64,000 bases of DNA from Pseudomonadaceae bacterium (GCA_900766265.1 CAAFUS010000006.1:558001-622000); one strand, 5' to 3'; positions 23,222 through 31,857 are shown, counted from the stretch's first letter. Made by a program: numbers and translations. Notes: generated from the letters alone by a model not told the origin.

Positions 23222-25237
23222 TCAGGACGCCTTGGAGGCAGCGCGCCGCTTGCGCGGTGCGCTGCGCCGGCCCGTCGGGGACTCGATCGGCAGCGTGCCC
23301 TTGCAGTCCGGGTAGCGCGAGCAGGACCAGAACGCGCCGCTCTTGCCCGTGCGCTGCTGCATCGGTGTGCCGCACTGCGGGCAGGCCGGCGCCGGCGGCA
23401 GCTTGAGCGAGAGCGTTGCGCCGCGGTACTGCTGCACGAGCTGGCCGACCCACACGGACTGCTTCTCGATGAAGGTGTCCAGCGCCATCTGGCCGGCCTC
23501 GATCATGTCGAGTGCCTGCTCCCACACCGCCGTGGTGCCGGGGTCGGCGATGGCCGAGGGCACCGCGTCGATGAGCGTGAATGCCGCGTCGGAAGCGCGG
23601 ACGGCGCGGCCTTTCTTGACCAGGTAGCCGCGACCGATCAGACCGTTGATGATGTTGGCGCGTGTCGCCTCGGTGCCGATGCCGGTGGTATCTCGCAGCT
23701 TCTGTTTCAGCCGCGGGTCGGTCACGAACTTGGCGACGGTCTTCATGGCCTTGATCAGCTCGCCCTGCGTGTAGGGTTTGGGCGGCAGCGTCTTCAGCGC
23801 CTTGAGATCCACCTTGCCGACCGGGCAGGACAGGCCCGCATGCAGCGCCGGCAGCACCTGGCTGCGCTGCGCATCCTCGCCGTCGGCATCGTCCGGCCCC
23901 GGCGTCGCCAGCACCTCGCGCCAGCCGGTGACGGCGATCTGCTTGCCCACGGCCGCCAGCGACTGACTGCCGCACGAGAACTGCGCTACCGTCCGGTCGA
24001 ACTCATGGTGCGGGAGGAACTGCGCGAGGTAATGAGCGCGGATCAGCCGGTAGACGGCCAGTTCCTTCTCGTTCATGGCCGACAGGTTGGCGGGCTCCAG
24101 CGTCGGGATGATGCCGTGGTGAGCCGTCACCTTGCCGTCGTTCCAGGCGCGCGAACGCTGGTTGCGGTCGAGCTGGCCGATCAAGGGCCGCAGGCTGGGA
24201 TCGGTGGCGAGCAGTGCATCGAGCACCGCCGGCACTTCCGCGAGCATGCTTTCGGGCAGGTATCCCGAGTCGCTGCGCGGATAGGTCGTCGCCTTGTGCG
24301 TCTCGTACAGCGTCTGCGCGATGTCCAGCGTCTCCTGCACGTCGAGGCCCAACTGCTTGGAGCACACCTCCTGCAGCGTGCCCAGGTCGAACGGCAGCGG
24401 CGGTGCCTCGCGCACGCGCTCGGTGTCCACCGACACGACCTGCGCATCGCGTGCGGCGCGAATGCAATCCGCAGCCTGCTGCGCCACCGGCTGCTGAAGG
24501 CAGCGACCCGCTGCATCGGTGCTGCCTTCGGGCGGTATCCAGCTCGCGGTGAAGGACCGGCCGGCATGGGATAGCAGCACGTCCACGGCCCAATACGGCA
24601 CAGAGACGAAGCGCGCGATCTCGCGATCACGATCCACCACCAACTTCAGCGTCGGCGTCTGCACGCGCCCCACCGACAGCACGCCGGTGTAGCCGGCCTG
24701 CCGACCTAGAAGCGTAAACAGCCGGCTCAGGTTCATGCCGATCAGCCAGTCGGCACGCGAGCGGGCCAGGGCCGAGTAGTACAGCGGCAGCGTCTCGGCG
24801 GACGGCTTGAGCGCACCCAGCGCCTTGCGGATCGACGCATCGTTGAGCGCCGACAGCCACAGGCGCTGAATCGGCCCGCGGTAGCCGCATAGGTCGATGA
24901 TCTCGCGGGCGATCATCTCGCCCTCGCGGTCGGCGTCGGTCGCAATCACCAGCTCGCCCGCCTTGGCGACGAGCTGCTGCACGACTTTGAATTGCGCTGC
25001 GGTCGCCGCCTTGGGCTCGACACGCCAACGCTCAGGAAGAATGGGCAGTTGCTCGATGGCCCAGCGCTTGTATTGCTCGCCGTAGCCTTCGGGCGGAACC
25101 GCCTCCACCAGATGACCGATGCACCAGGTCACAACGACACCCGCGCCGCTGTAGCAGCCGTTGCCGCGTTGACCGGCACCCAGCACACGGGCGATGTCCT
25201 TGCCCTGGGACGGCTTCTCGCACAGGAACACGCGCAT
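23222..25237 (-). CDS. topB: DNA topoisomerase III (ICE type)
   Basis: 671 residues from the ATG at 25237. The TOPRIM domain starts at MRVFLCEKPSQGKDIARVLG with the acidic motif DADREGE at 101-107. The catalytic tyrosine is Y319 in TTYPRSDS. The central gate-forming domain is complete (VGRVQTPTL, GIGTEATRANII). A C-terminal zinc ribbon (CPQCGTPM...FWSCSRYPDCKGTLP) and a basic tail follow. This type IA enzyme decatenates single-stranded intermediates; in ICEs it is part of the replication and transfer module with SSB. A conserved palindrome lies about 210 bp upstream. Confidence 0.95.
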   Translation of the reverse strand: MRVFLCEKPSQGKDIARVLGAGQRGNGCYSGAGVVVTWCIGHLVEAVPPEGYGEQYKRWAIEQLPILPERWRVEPKAATAAQFKVVQQLVAKAGELVIATDADREGEMIAREIIDLCGYRGPIQRLWLSALNDASIRKALGALKPSAETLPLYYSALARSRADWLIGMNLSRLFTLLGRQAGYTGVLSVGRVQTPTLKLVVDRDREIARFVSVPYWAVDVLLSHAGRSFTASWIPPEGSTDAAGRCLQQPVAQQAADCIRAARDAQVVSVDTERVREAPPLPFDLGTLQEVCSKQLGLDVQETLDIAQTLYETHKATTYPRSDSGYLPESMLAEVPAVLDALLATDPSLRPLIGQLDRNQRSRAWNDGKVTAHHGIIPTLEPANLSAMNEKELAVYRLIRAHYLAQFLPHHEFDRTVAQFSCGSQSLAAVGKQIAVTGWREVLATPGPDDADGEDAQRSQVLPALHAGLSCPVGKVDLKALKTLPPKPYTQGELIKAMKTVAKFVTDPRLKQKLRDTTGIGTEATRANIINGLIGRGYLVKKGRAVRASDAAFTLIDAVPSAIADPGTTAVWEQALDMIEAGQMALDTFIEKQSVWVGQLVQQYRGATLSLKLPPAPACPQCGTPMQQRTGKSGAFWSCSRYPDCKGTLPIESPTGRRSAPRKRRAASKAS

Positions 25238-25531
25238 GAAGCCTCCTTGGAAATGTGCGGTTCATCGGATGGGCGTCAGCTTGGCGGGGCCAGGAGATGC
25301 CGGCAGCAAGGAAGTCGATTGATGCAGACACCGCTTTGTGATTGGCAGGCGGTTCGTTGCCGCAGCGGTGTGCATAGATCGTAGGAGCTGGCACAGCAAG
25401 AGCGTCGTTTCGGGAGGGCGGCTGGAACTCCGTGGACGACCTTGGAGCTATCCCCTGGGGATAGCTCGCTGGTGCATCGCGGGCGTATGACGGTTGCTAC
25501 AGCCGCCCTCGGGGGAACGGCGATGGGCGAA
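25238..25531. other. 294-bp intergenic region between ssb and topB
   Basis: It contains the first CTATCCCCTGGGGATAG palindrome but no credible open frame. It probably contains the topB promoter on the - strand. Confidence 0.55.
25446..25466. promoter_or_regulatory. Palindrome CTATCCCCTGGGGATAG, copy 1
   Basis: The longest of three copies: ten-base arms AGCTATCCCC and GGGGATAGCT around a central T. It lies about 210 bp upstream of topB. Length and symmetry suit a dimeric regulator or a ParB-like site. Confidence 0.7.
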
Positions 25532-25915
25532 TTACTGTCCGCCGGCCGGCTTGGCGCTGAGCGCCACCGACTCGATGCGGTACGGCAGGATGCCCACGCG
25601 CCGCGCCTCGACCTTGAACGTCACGCGCTCGTTCTCGTCGGCGTCCTCCCATTCGTCGCGCACGGTGCGGCCCTCGACCAGCACCCGCATACCTTTCTGG
25701 TACAGCGTCTTCCAGTGCTCGGCGTCGCGGTGCCACAGCTCCACGGGCGCCCAGAAGCCGCCGCGATCTTCGTACTCGCCGTCCTTCTTCGGGATCGGGT
25801 TGTCGAAGTAGACGTTCAGGCGAAGCAGCCGGCGCGGCTCGTCGTTGCCGTTCGGAAATTCGCGGTAGTCCGGCGCAGAACCGATGTTGCCCTCGCCGAC
25901 GAAGTGCGTGCTCAT
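25532..25915 (-). CDS. ssb: Single-stranded DNA-binding protein (ICE type)
   Basis: 127 residues from the ATG at 25915, which overlaps the DUF3158 stop by 4 nt. The OB-fold is recognisable: MSTHFVGEGNIGSAPDYREF, LLRLNVYFDNP, FWAPVELWHRDAEHW, KGMRVLVEGRTVRDEWEDADENERVTFKVEARRVGILPY. The usual acidic C-terminal tail of chromosomal SSB is missing; the protein ends ALSAKPAGGQ. In ICEclc the equivalent gene is co-transcribed with inrR and helps protect the transferred strand. Family call is firm; the synteny with ICEclc is from memory. Confidence 0.88.
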   Translation of the reverse strand: MSTHFVGEGNIGSAPDYREFPNGNDEPRRLLRLNVYFDNPIPKKDGEYEDRGGFWAPVELWHRDAEHWKTLYQKGMRVLVEGRTVRDEWEDADENERVTFKVEARRVGILPYRIESVALSAKPAGGQ

Positions 25916-26460
25916 GGTGACTCCTTGGTGGTGGGTGGAACGGACGCGGTATGCCCGTGGACGCGCCGCAGGTAAGCCGCTTCGGCCTGCGCGGCCTTGT
26001 TGGCGCATTCCAGGGCTTGGCGAGCGATGCTGTGGGTCAGACTGATCTGCATGTTCAGCACGATGCGCTGCAGTTCGATCGCGTACAGCTCGTCGATCAG
26101 CGAGGCCGGCGTCGCGGGGTTGGCCAGCAGGGCCTCCCACAACGCCACGCCCATGGAGGAACGGTCGAGGTTGCGCCAGCGCAGGAAGGTCGTCCCTGCG
26201 CCAGTGGCCTGCTGGGCCAGTTGCACGTCGAGCAGACTGAATGGATAGGCGCGCGCCTGGGGCAGCACGCGCCGCTGCGCCAGGCCAATCACGTCGTCGC
26301 GCAGCGCTGCGCACTGGCTGGCCCAGGTCTCCAGACTCCCCTTACCCTTAAAAGGCTGTAAAAGGCCTTTTAGGTAGCCTGCGTGTTCCAGCCGCTGGAA
26401 GTCCGCCTGTTCCAGCGCCACGAAGCGCGTGGAGTGGCTGATAGGGGGCGATGCTGTCAT
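25912..26460 (-). CDS. DUF3158 family protein (InrR position)
   Basis: 182 residues, all helical, with FVALEQADFQRLEHAGYLKGLLQPFKGKGSLETWASQC, then LRWRNLDRSSMGVALWEALL and ELYAIELQRIVLNMQISLTHSIARQALEC, matching DUF3158. It overlaps both neighbours by 4 nt, so PFL_4669, DUF3158 and SSB are translationally coupled. The gene just before ssb in ICEclc is inrR, which is needed for expression of the integrase in transfer-competent cells; equivalence is inferred from position only. Confidence 0.82.
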   Translation of the reverse strand: MTASPPISHSTRFVALEQADFQRLEHAGYLKGLLQPFKGKGSLETWASQCAALRDDVIGLAQRRVLPQARAYPFSLLDVQLAQQATGAGTTFLRWRNLDRSSMGVALWEALLANPATPASLIDELYAIELQRIVLNMQISLTHSIARQALECANKAAQAEAAYLRRVHGHTASVPPTTKESP

Positions 26461-27245
26461 GCGCCAACACCCTCATCGCCCGCCGCACCATCGGCTGCGC
26501 CACCCGTGGAAGCCTGCGCATCGGGCACGATGGCAGGCGCAGCAGGCGGCGTGCCGGGCTTGTTCGTCCGCCGCGCGATGGGTGGCGCGAAGCGCGAGCG
26601 GCGCGTGCCTTCCAGCACGTCCTGCGGCAACTCGCCGAACTTCTCCAGCGCCGCTCGCGCCGCCGCGTTCTTCGCCGCGAAGTCGTCGCGCGTCGTGCCC
26701 GAGTAGCGGTACTGCTGGGCCAGCGAGAACAGGCTGCGCAGCGCGTGCGCACCATCATTGAGCCAGCGCTCCAAGGTGCTGCGGTCGATCAGCGCCGTGT
26801 GGTGCGCCAGGATGAGTTTGCGTGCCAGGTCGTCGTAGTCGGCCAGCAGATACACCGCCATGAAGCCGAGCTGGGCGTTCACGAACAGCGGCAGCTTCAC
26901 CGGCTGCACGTTCATGTTCTCGCCCAGCGACAGCGCCGATGGCACGTCGGCCAAGGCCTGATCCACCTGGTCGCGCAGGGTCTGCAGACGGGTCTTGGTG
27001 TCGGCGAGCTTGTCCTCGATCCGCAACATCCACCAGTCCGAGTACGGGTCGTCCTGCTCGGCGCCGCGCTTCATCTTGTTCATGGCGCCGATGAAGCCGT
27101 TGAGACCGATGATGCCTGGGCGCCCCTCGGTCGGCGCGCGGCCGTGCCAGATGCGCGAAGCGTGGTGCGTGTGCAGCGTCAGCGACATCGCGCTGCGCAG
27201 CGATCCGAGATTCAGTTGCAGGGGTTCTGTGCGTTCGTTGGCCAT
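26457..27245 (-). CDS. PFL_4669-family (TIGR03761) ICE protein
   Basis: 262 residues. MANERTEPLQLNLGSLRSAMSLTLHTHHASRIWHGRAPTEGRPGIIGLNGFIGAMNKMKRG and DPYSDWWMLRIEDKL are family hallmarks of TIGR03761. The C-terminal 60 residues are a proline/alanine-rich tail. No membrane segment. The family is only found in ICEs between the replication and ssb genes; role unknown. A palindrome copy lies about 120 bp upstream, suggesting the promoter of the PFL_4669, DUF3158, ssb unit. Confidence 0.84.
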   Translation of the reverse strand: MANERTEPLQLNLGSLRSAMSLTLHTHHASRIWHGRAPTEGRPGIIGLNGFIGAMNKMKRGAEQDDPYSDWWMLRIEDKLADTKTRLQTLRDQVDQALADVPSALSLGENMNVQPVKLPLFVNAQLGFMAVYLLADYDDLARKLILAHHTALIDRSTLERWLNDGAHALRSLFSLAQQYRYSGTTRDDFAAKNAAARAALEKFGELPQDVLEGTRRSRFAPPIARRTNKPGTPPAAPAIVPDAQASTGGAADGAAGDEGVGA

Positions 27246-27365
27246 GGGAGCGACTCGCGGTGAATTGGCGAGTCGCCAGCATCGGCATCGGCCGGAAGGC
27301 TGTCAGTCAACAAACCGCAGCCCATGCGCGCCCGGTTTGTTCCGCGCGGAAGGCTGTGTGTGCCG

Positions 27366-27384
27366 GCTATCCCCTGGGGATAGC
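27366..27384. promoter_or_regulatory. Palindrome CTATCCCCTGGGGATAG, copy 2
   Basis: Nine-base arms GCTATCCCC and GGGGATAGC around a central T, about 120 bp upstream of the PFL_4669 gene start and 50 bp downstream of the LOTUS gene stop. Confidence 0.7.
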
Positions 27385-27433
27385 TCGGCGGATGTGTTCG
27401 CGGCTCGCGCGGAGGTGAGACCGCGTTGCGGGG

Positions 27434-28294
27434 CTATGCTTCGCGAGGTCTGTACCAGGCGGCCCGTTGCCCCTCCACCTCACGGTAGCGAAGCTCGAAC
27501 AGGCGGCACTCATGCACCACCTGCCGCCAACTGCTGCAGCCGTACTTGGCTGGAAGCTGCTCGGGATGCCGGTCCGCGATCCAGCGGCCAGCGGCGGCGA
27601 TGGGTGTCCAGCCCTCGACGGCCAACTGCGCGGCGGCCTCGCGCAGCGCGCGGACGATGCCGGCGGCCGGCCAGTCCACCGTGCCGTCCGGCGCGATGCC
27701 ATTGACCACCAGGTCGTGGAACACATCCGACTGGACGAACTCCGCTGCCAGGCGCCGCGCCTGATCCATGTGTTCGGCCCAGCCGCGCAGCTGCTCGAAG
27801 TGTTGATCGATGCGCGTGTAGGCGGAACCGAGTTCGTCCTGTGCAACGCGGCACCCGTCCACGGTCCATAGATCGTGCTGATCGATGAAGTGGTGCACCA
27901 GAGTGTTGCGCAGCGATACCAGGTCTTTGAGGTCGGCCTGGGTGTTGGCGTAGTCCTGCGCAGACAGGCTCAGTTGCACGCGCGTGCGAAAGGAAATCAC
28001 GTCGCCGGGAAGATCGTCGTCGCGTTCCTCGCCGCCATTTCCATCGGTGACGACATACGAACCAAACAGTTGTCCGACCAACGTGCCCAGGGTCTTGGTC
28101 GCGGCATCTTCAATCCGCGCTGCGCGAATGGCCTCCAGCGAATGCGCCGGGCCTGAAATCTCGTGGTGGGCCACGATGGCTTTCATGAGGCGCTCGTATT
28201 GTTGAAGGCGCAACAGGCATCTGCCCAGCAAGCGCTGAACGTCTTGCTGTAGTGGTTGCAGTGCGTTTGTGGCGGGGGAAGTCGTCGTGTCCAT
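27434..28294 (-). CDS. OST-HTH/LOTUS domain-containing ICE protein
   Basis: 286 residues from the ATG at 28294; a further in-frame start upstream (near 28357) is possible. The N-terminal two thirds are helical, with LQQYERLMKAIVAHHEISGP and SLRNTLVHHFIDQHDL. The C-terminal 70 residues (ALREAAAQLAVEGWTPIAAAGRWIADRHPEQLPAKYGCSSWRQVVHECRLFELRYR) fit an OST-HTH/LOTUS winged helix, a fold linked to RNA or G-quadruplex binding. It lies between palindrome copies 2 and 3. The ligand is unknown. Confidence 0.75.
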   Translation of the reverse strand: MDTTTSPATNALQPLQQDVQRLLGRCLLRLQQYERLMKAIVAHHEISGPAHSLEAIRAARIEDAATKTLGTLVGQLFGSYVVTDGNGGEERDDDLPGDVISFRTRVQLSLSAQDYANTQADLKDLVSLRNTLVHHFIDQHDLWTVDGCRVAQDELGSAYTRIDQHFEQLRGWAEHMDQARRLAAEFVQSDVFHDLVVNGIAPDGTVDWPAAGIVRALREAAAQLAVEGWTPIAAAGRWIADRHPEQLPAKYGCSSWRQVVHECRLFELRYREVEGQRAAWYRPREA

Positions 28295-28401
28295 CGTCGG
28301 CCGGGCTCGTGCGTGGCTGTCCTCGTCTGATTCACAGGCGACAGTTTCGCCTGTCATTCGGCGGGCGACAATCGAGCGCGGCGGAAAGATGTCTGTTCCA
28401 G

Positions 28402-28418
28402 CTATCCCCTGGGGATAG
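28402..28418. promoter_or_regulatory. Palindrome CTATCCCCTGGGGATAG, copy 3
   Basis: A 17-bp perfect core about 108 bp upstream of the LOTUS gene start and 7 bp downstream of the STY4528 gene stop. The outermost base pair differs from copy 1. Confidence 0.7.
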
Positions 28419-28424
28419 TCAACA

Positions 28425-29618
28425 TCAGCGATCACGCAAGGCTTCTCGGAGCTGAGCCAGGTAGGCACGTGCGACCTCGGGGTCAGCCGCACGGGATGCC
28501 GGCGGTGACGAGGGCGCAGGTGACGGGGGCGCTGGCGGTGCCGATGCACTTTCTCCGGCCCAGGCCTTGAACTCCCCGCGGATCGCCTTCTGGATGATGC
28601 CAAACAGGTAGCCGGCCGGGTTGCGTACCGCGCTGTTGTGGCAGCGTGCCGCCCACTCGTCGAGAACGGCCTGCCTCAGCGCCTCGTCCACCTGCTGCAG
28701 CGCCACCAGCGCGCCGGCCTGCTGCTCGTCCTTCAAGCGCAGGAAACGGTCCGGCAGCCGCAGGTTCTGCAAGGCCCTCGCGCGCGGTACTGTACGTACT
28801 TCATTTATACGATCATTACGTACTGTACGGTCCTCCTTCGGAATCCGAAGAGAGCCGTCCGGCGCGGGTTTCGGCCCTGCTTCGGATTCCGAAGACGGGC
28901 GCGCAGCATTCCGAAGAAGGGCTTCCTGGCCTTCTTCGGATTCGTGGTCCGCACCCTCCTGTGGATAACCTGGCGTCGTCCAGCCATGCAGCGCCATGCG
29001 CTGCGCCAGCACCTGCAGGCGGGTCGGCAGCGTGCGGCCGCTGAGCAGCGGGTCTTCGGCAATCTCCTTGAGCGTGTTCATGCCCACGATCTGCACCGCC
29101 TTGGCGGCATGGGTCAGCGCCTGGCTGACCAGACCGAGGTAGTCGGCATCGAGCTGCATCGCCTCGAAGGGCGACAGCGGTTCGTCGTGCAGCACGTAGA
29201 GGTTGCCTTGGATACGGCCGGTCTTCGGGTCGCGCCGTCGTCGCACCAGGCTCAGCCAGCGCGTCAGCCGCAGCAGCGTCAGGGCGCGCGCCACGGTCTC
29301 GTGCGATGCCTGCGCCGCGCAGGGCATCGAGGCCAGGTAGGGGCGCAATTGGTCGTAGGTGGGAAAGGCGGTCACGCCGTCGTCGTTGAGCTGCAGGCGG
29401 AACACCTGCCAGGCGTTGCGCTCCAGCGGCGTCAGGCGTCGGTCGAGGAACAGTCGGCGCGGCACGCTCTCATGGCGGTTGCCGCTGTAGAGGAAACCGT
29501 CGGCGGCCGGCGCCGTGCCCTGCGCCGGTTCCTTCGGCTCAAGGTACCGCAGCGCCTCGTCGAACAACGCCGACAGCGCAACGGGGCCTTCGCGCCGTGG
29601 TGCGCCGCCCGTGGTCAT
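28425..29618 (-). CDS. STY4528-family pathogenicity-island/ICE replication protein
   Basis: 397 residues from the ATG at 29618, 2 bp after the DUF2857 stop. Conserved N-terminal part: SGNRHESVPRRLFLDRRLTPLERNAWQVFRLQLNDDGVTAFPTYDQLRPYL, then a winged-helix-like SHETVARALTLLRLTRWLSLVRRRRD. A hydrophilic linker (about residues 225-275) follows, then QNLRLPDRFLRLKDEQQ and ...NPAGYLFGIIQKAIRGEF. STY4528-family proteins are annotated as replication proteins of islands; the middle linker is encoded by DNA dense in repeats (see separate entry), which may be the origin they act on. Confidence 0.84.
   Translation of the reverse strand: MTTGGAPRREGPVALSALFDEALRYLEPKEPAQGTAPAADGFLYSGNRHESVPRRLFLDRRLTPLERNAWQVFRLQLNDDGVTAFPTYDQLRPYLASMPCAAQASHETVARALTLLRLTRWLSLVRRRRDPKTGRIQGNLYVLHDEPLSPFEAMQLDADYLGLVSQALTHAAKAVQIVGMNTLKEIAEDPLLSGRTLPTRLQVLAQRMALHGWTTPGYPQEGADHESEEGQEALLRNAARPSSESEAGPKPAPDGSLRIPKEDRTVRNDRINEVRTVPRARALQNLRLPDRFLRLKDEQQAGALVALQQVDEALRQAVLDEWAARCHNSAVRNPAGYLFGIIQKAIRGEFKAWAGESASAPPAPPSPAPSSPPASRAADPEVARAYLAQLREALRDR
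28785..28945. repeat. Iteron-like and palindromic repeats inside the replication gene
   Basis: TACTGTACG occurs at 28788-28796 and 28821-28829, flanking an AT-rich patch (28797-28820) unusual for this GC-rich element. Next come CTTCGGAATCCGAAG (28836-28850), CTTCGGATTCCGAAG (28880-28894), and an inverted pair TCCGAAGAAG/CTTCTTCGGA (28910-28919, 28931-28940). The density of TTCGGA/TCCGAA units is beyond codon constraint in a disordered linker, which suggests a cis-acting DNA site such as a replication origin. Confidence 0.6.
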
Positions 29619-29620
29619 GG

Positions 29621-30181
29621 CTACACCAGCCCCTGGTCGATCCAGTTGCGTATCGCCGACCAGATCACCGACATGGGCAGGGTCATGGCCTCGGCCAGGT
29701 CCATGGTCAGCGCCAGCATCGCCATGTCGTCGGTCAGGGCGACATGGCGCTCGGCGACGCCGGCCTTCCAGCGCTCCCACAAGGCCACGTCCTGCGCCTC
29801 GTCGAGTACCGGATGCCGGCCCTTGCGCTTGGGCAGCCCGAGGATGTCGCGGCGCAGCGCCACTTCCTGATGCGTGAGGCCGTAGAACTTGCTGACCATC
29901 TCCGTGCTCGCCCCCAAGCGCAGCATGCGGTCCACCGTGGCGATCTCCCGCTCCACGTCGTGCACCTGGCTCAGCAGCCGCTTCAACACTTCCCGGTTCA
30001 CCGATACCGAACACCACGACACCGTGGCATTCACCAGCATGCTCACGAGCTCGGGGTGTTTCAGCGCATCCAGCTCCTCCTCGCCGAAGCCCATGGCCTT
30101 GCAGCGGCGCAACTGGCCGTTGCGCAGGTCATGCAGGGCCTGGGCGATCACGGCCTGGTTGAGCGGGTGCGGTGCCGACAT
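29621..30181 (-). CDS. DUF2857 family protein (possible BisC/BisD-type activator)
   Basis: 186 residues from the ATG at 30181, with GGAGG upstream. Helical and soluble: LNQAVIAQALHDLRNGQLRRCKAMGFGEEELDALKHPELVSMLVNA, then EREIATVDRMLRLGASTEMVSKFYGLTHQEVALRRDILGLPKRKGRH, matching DUF2857 (the second part looks like an HTH that also resembles FlhC/FlhD-type activators). In ICEclc the genes after parB encode the bistable master activator BisDC. Whether this is its counterpart is inferred from position. Confidence 0.8.
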   Translation of the reverse strand: MSAPHPLNQAVIAQALHDLRNGQLRRCKAMGFGEEELDALKHPELVSMLVNATVSWCSVSVNREVLKRLLSQVHDVEREIATVDRMLRLGASTEMVSKFYGLTHQEVALRRDILGLPKRKGRHPVLDEAQDVALWERWKAGVAERHVALTDDMAMLALTMDLAEAMTLPMSVIWSAIRNWIDQGLV

Positions 30182-30198
30182 ACGGGAGCCTCCTGCGC

Positions 30199-31857
30199 TC
30201 AGGAATCCTGGCTCGCTACGCCGGCTTCCAGATCCAGCAGCCGGCGCGCCAGGCGCAGCAGACGGAACAGCTTCACCAGCGCAGCATCGCTCAGGCGTGT
30301 GGCCGAGCCGCCATGGCCATGGAGCAGCGCCGCCAGCTCATCGGCCAGCCGCGCGCGGTCCAATCCGTTCGCGGCGGGCGGCGCTGCACTCAGCGCATGC
30401 AGCAGGGTCAGCACCGCCCGCGCGAACACCGGCAGCGCCTTCGCCTGGCCCACGGCCGGCGCCACGCAGACGAAGCCGATGCCGCCGTCGCTGGCCTCGA
30501 TGTGGTCGGCTACCGCTGCGTCCCCGGCGATCTCGCGCGCGAATTGCGCGATGTGCACGCGCAGGCGATCCGGCACGTCCAAGCTCGGCTCGATGTACCA
30601 GACGTCCGAGATGGGATAGAGTCCGCCCGCCTGCACGGGGATCGCACGCAGCGCATCGGCCTCGAAGTCGGGCAGCTTGTCGCCGAGCTGGTCCGCGACC
30701 ATCCGTTGGATGGACTGCAGGCGCTCGGTGGTCGGCGCCGGCGTCACGATGTGCCCTTGCAGGCGCTCGTCGCGCTGCCCGTGCTGCTCCTCCGGCGCCT
30801 CGGGCGGTGCAGGCGGTGTTGCTGCTGGCGCCGGAGGCGCGGCTGGCGTGGTGTCGCGCGGCACAGACGAGGCGGGTGGCTGCTGAGGCGCGGAGACCGG
30901 CGGGGGAGGTGCAGCAGGCACGACAGGCGCTGCCGCTGGCGTCGGCGCCGCCGGTTCGCTGGTCAGCGCACGCTGGCGGCTTTCGCTGTCGTTGATCTCC
31001 AGCGCCAGCGTGTCGTAGTCCGCCTCCAGCAGCTCGGCCATCTGGCCCACCAGCTCGTCCTGTACTCGCTGCGGCGAGAAGTCGTCCGGCTGTGTGTCGA
31101 ACTGCGTCAGCACGTCCTGAAACAAGGTGGCGAAGTCCACGGCCACAGTGCGGCCCAGCGCCCGCCGCTCCCAGGTGCGCTCGCACGCCTTGCGCAGCAC
31201 TGCGAGCCGGTCCACCTGATGCCGGCCCAATCCGCCGTACAGCAGCGTCGGGATCGCCGGCAGCAGATAGCGCACCGCATCGTTCATGCGGCTGATGTGT
31301 GACTGCGGCACCGGATAGCCGTCGGCCGTCAGCCGCCGCGCGAGTTCGCTCTGTGACAGCGCCTGGCCGCTTTCCTGCTCGTAGAACTCGCGCGCCTTCT
31401 CGATGCCCAATGCCCGCTCGATGAAGGTCAGCCCGCCGCGCAGCTCGTTCTCGGCCAGATGCCCGGTCAGCGCCACGATTTCGCCGCGCGCCGGCCACGG
31501 GCGGAACAGGCACGCAATGCGGAAGAAGCGTTCCTCCTTGGTCTCGCTCCACAACTCGCGCAGGATCGCCAGCCGCGTGTTGCCGCCGTTGCGAATGATG
31601 TAGTGCGCCTCGCCCGGCCTGCGCGTGATCGCGGGGGGCGCGTCCAGCCCGCGTTCGCGGATGGACGCCTTGATCTCCGCATAGGCCGGGTTGCGCGTCA
31701 CGCGCGGGTCGTGGTCGTAGGGCCGCAACTGGTCCAGCGTCACCACCATCGGCGTGTCGGCGATGGGGTCGCTCAAGGTCGCGGCCGAAGGGCCGCTGCG
31801 CTCGAAGCCGGTGGCCAGAAGCTTGGCAGCCATGTCCTGCGGCGTCAGCTCAGCCAC
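30199..31857 (-). CDS. parB: ICE-type ParB family protein (TIGR03764-like)
   Basis: 552 residues. I chose the GTG at 31857 because AGGAG lies 7 nt upstream; the frame starts again further upstream but overlaps the HicA-like gene. The ParB/Srx domain has VVTLDQLRPYDHDPRVTRNPAYAEIKASIRERGLDAPPAITRR, then GNTRLAIL; an HTH region follows (LSQSELARRLTADGYPVPQSHISRM). A proline/alanine-rich linker (about 275-370) precedes a C-terminal domain of unknown function. It is longer than chromosomal ParB. The family works with ParA and in ICEs also in gene control; the DNA target may be one of the palindromes here. Confidence 0.87.
   Translation of the reverse strand: MAELTPQDMAAKLLATGFERSGPSAATLSDPIADTPMVVTLDQLRPYDHDPRVTRNPAYAEIKASIRERGLDAPPAITRRPGEAHYIIRNGGNTRLAILRELWSETKEERFFRIACLFRPWPARGEIVALTGHLAENELRGGLTFIERALGIEKAREFYEQESGQALSQSELARRLTADGYPVPQSHISRMNDAVRYLLPAIPTLLYGGLGRHQVDRLAVLRKACERTWERRALGRTVAVDFATLFQDVLTQFDTQPDDFSPQRVQDELVGQMAELLEADYDTLALEINDSESRQRALTSEPAAPTPAAAPVVPAAPPPPVSAPQQPPASSVPRDTTPAAPPAPAATPPAPPEAPEEQHGQRDERLQGHIVTPAPTTERLQSIQRMVADQLGDKLPDFEADALRAIPVQAGGLYPISDVWYIEPSLDVPDRLRVHIAQFAREIAGDAAVADHIEASDGGIGFVCVAPAVGQAKALPVFARAVLTLLHALSAAPPAANGLDRARLADELAALLHGHGGSATRLSDAALVKLFRLLRLARRLLDLEAGVASQDS

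Noticed and set aside
30199..31857. ParB as a chromosomal Spo0J-type protein with parS sites here
   Set aside because: The protein is of the longer ICE type, and I found no sequence close to the parS consensus TGTTTCACGTGAAACA.
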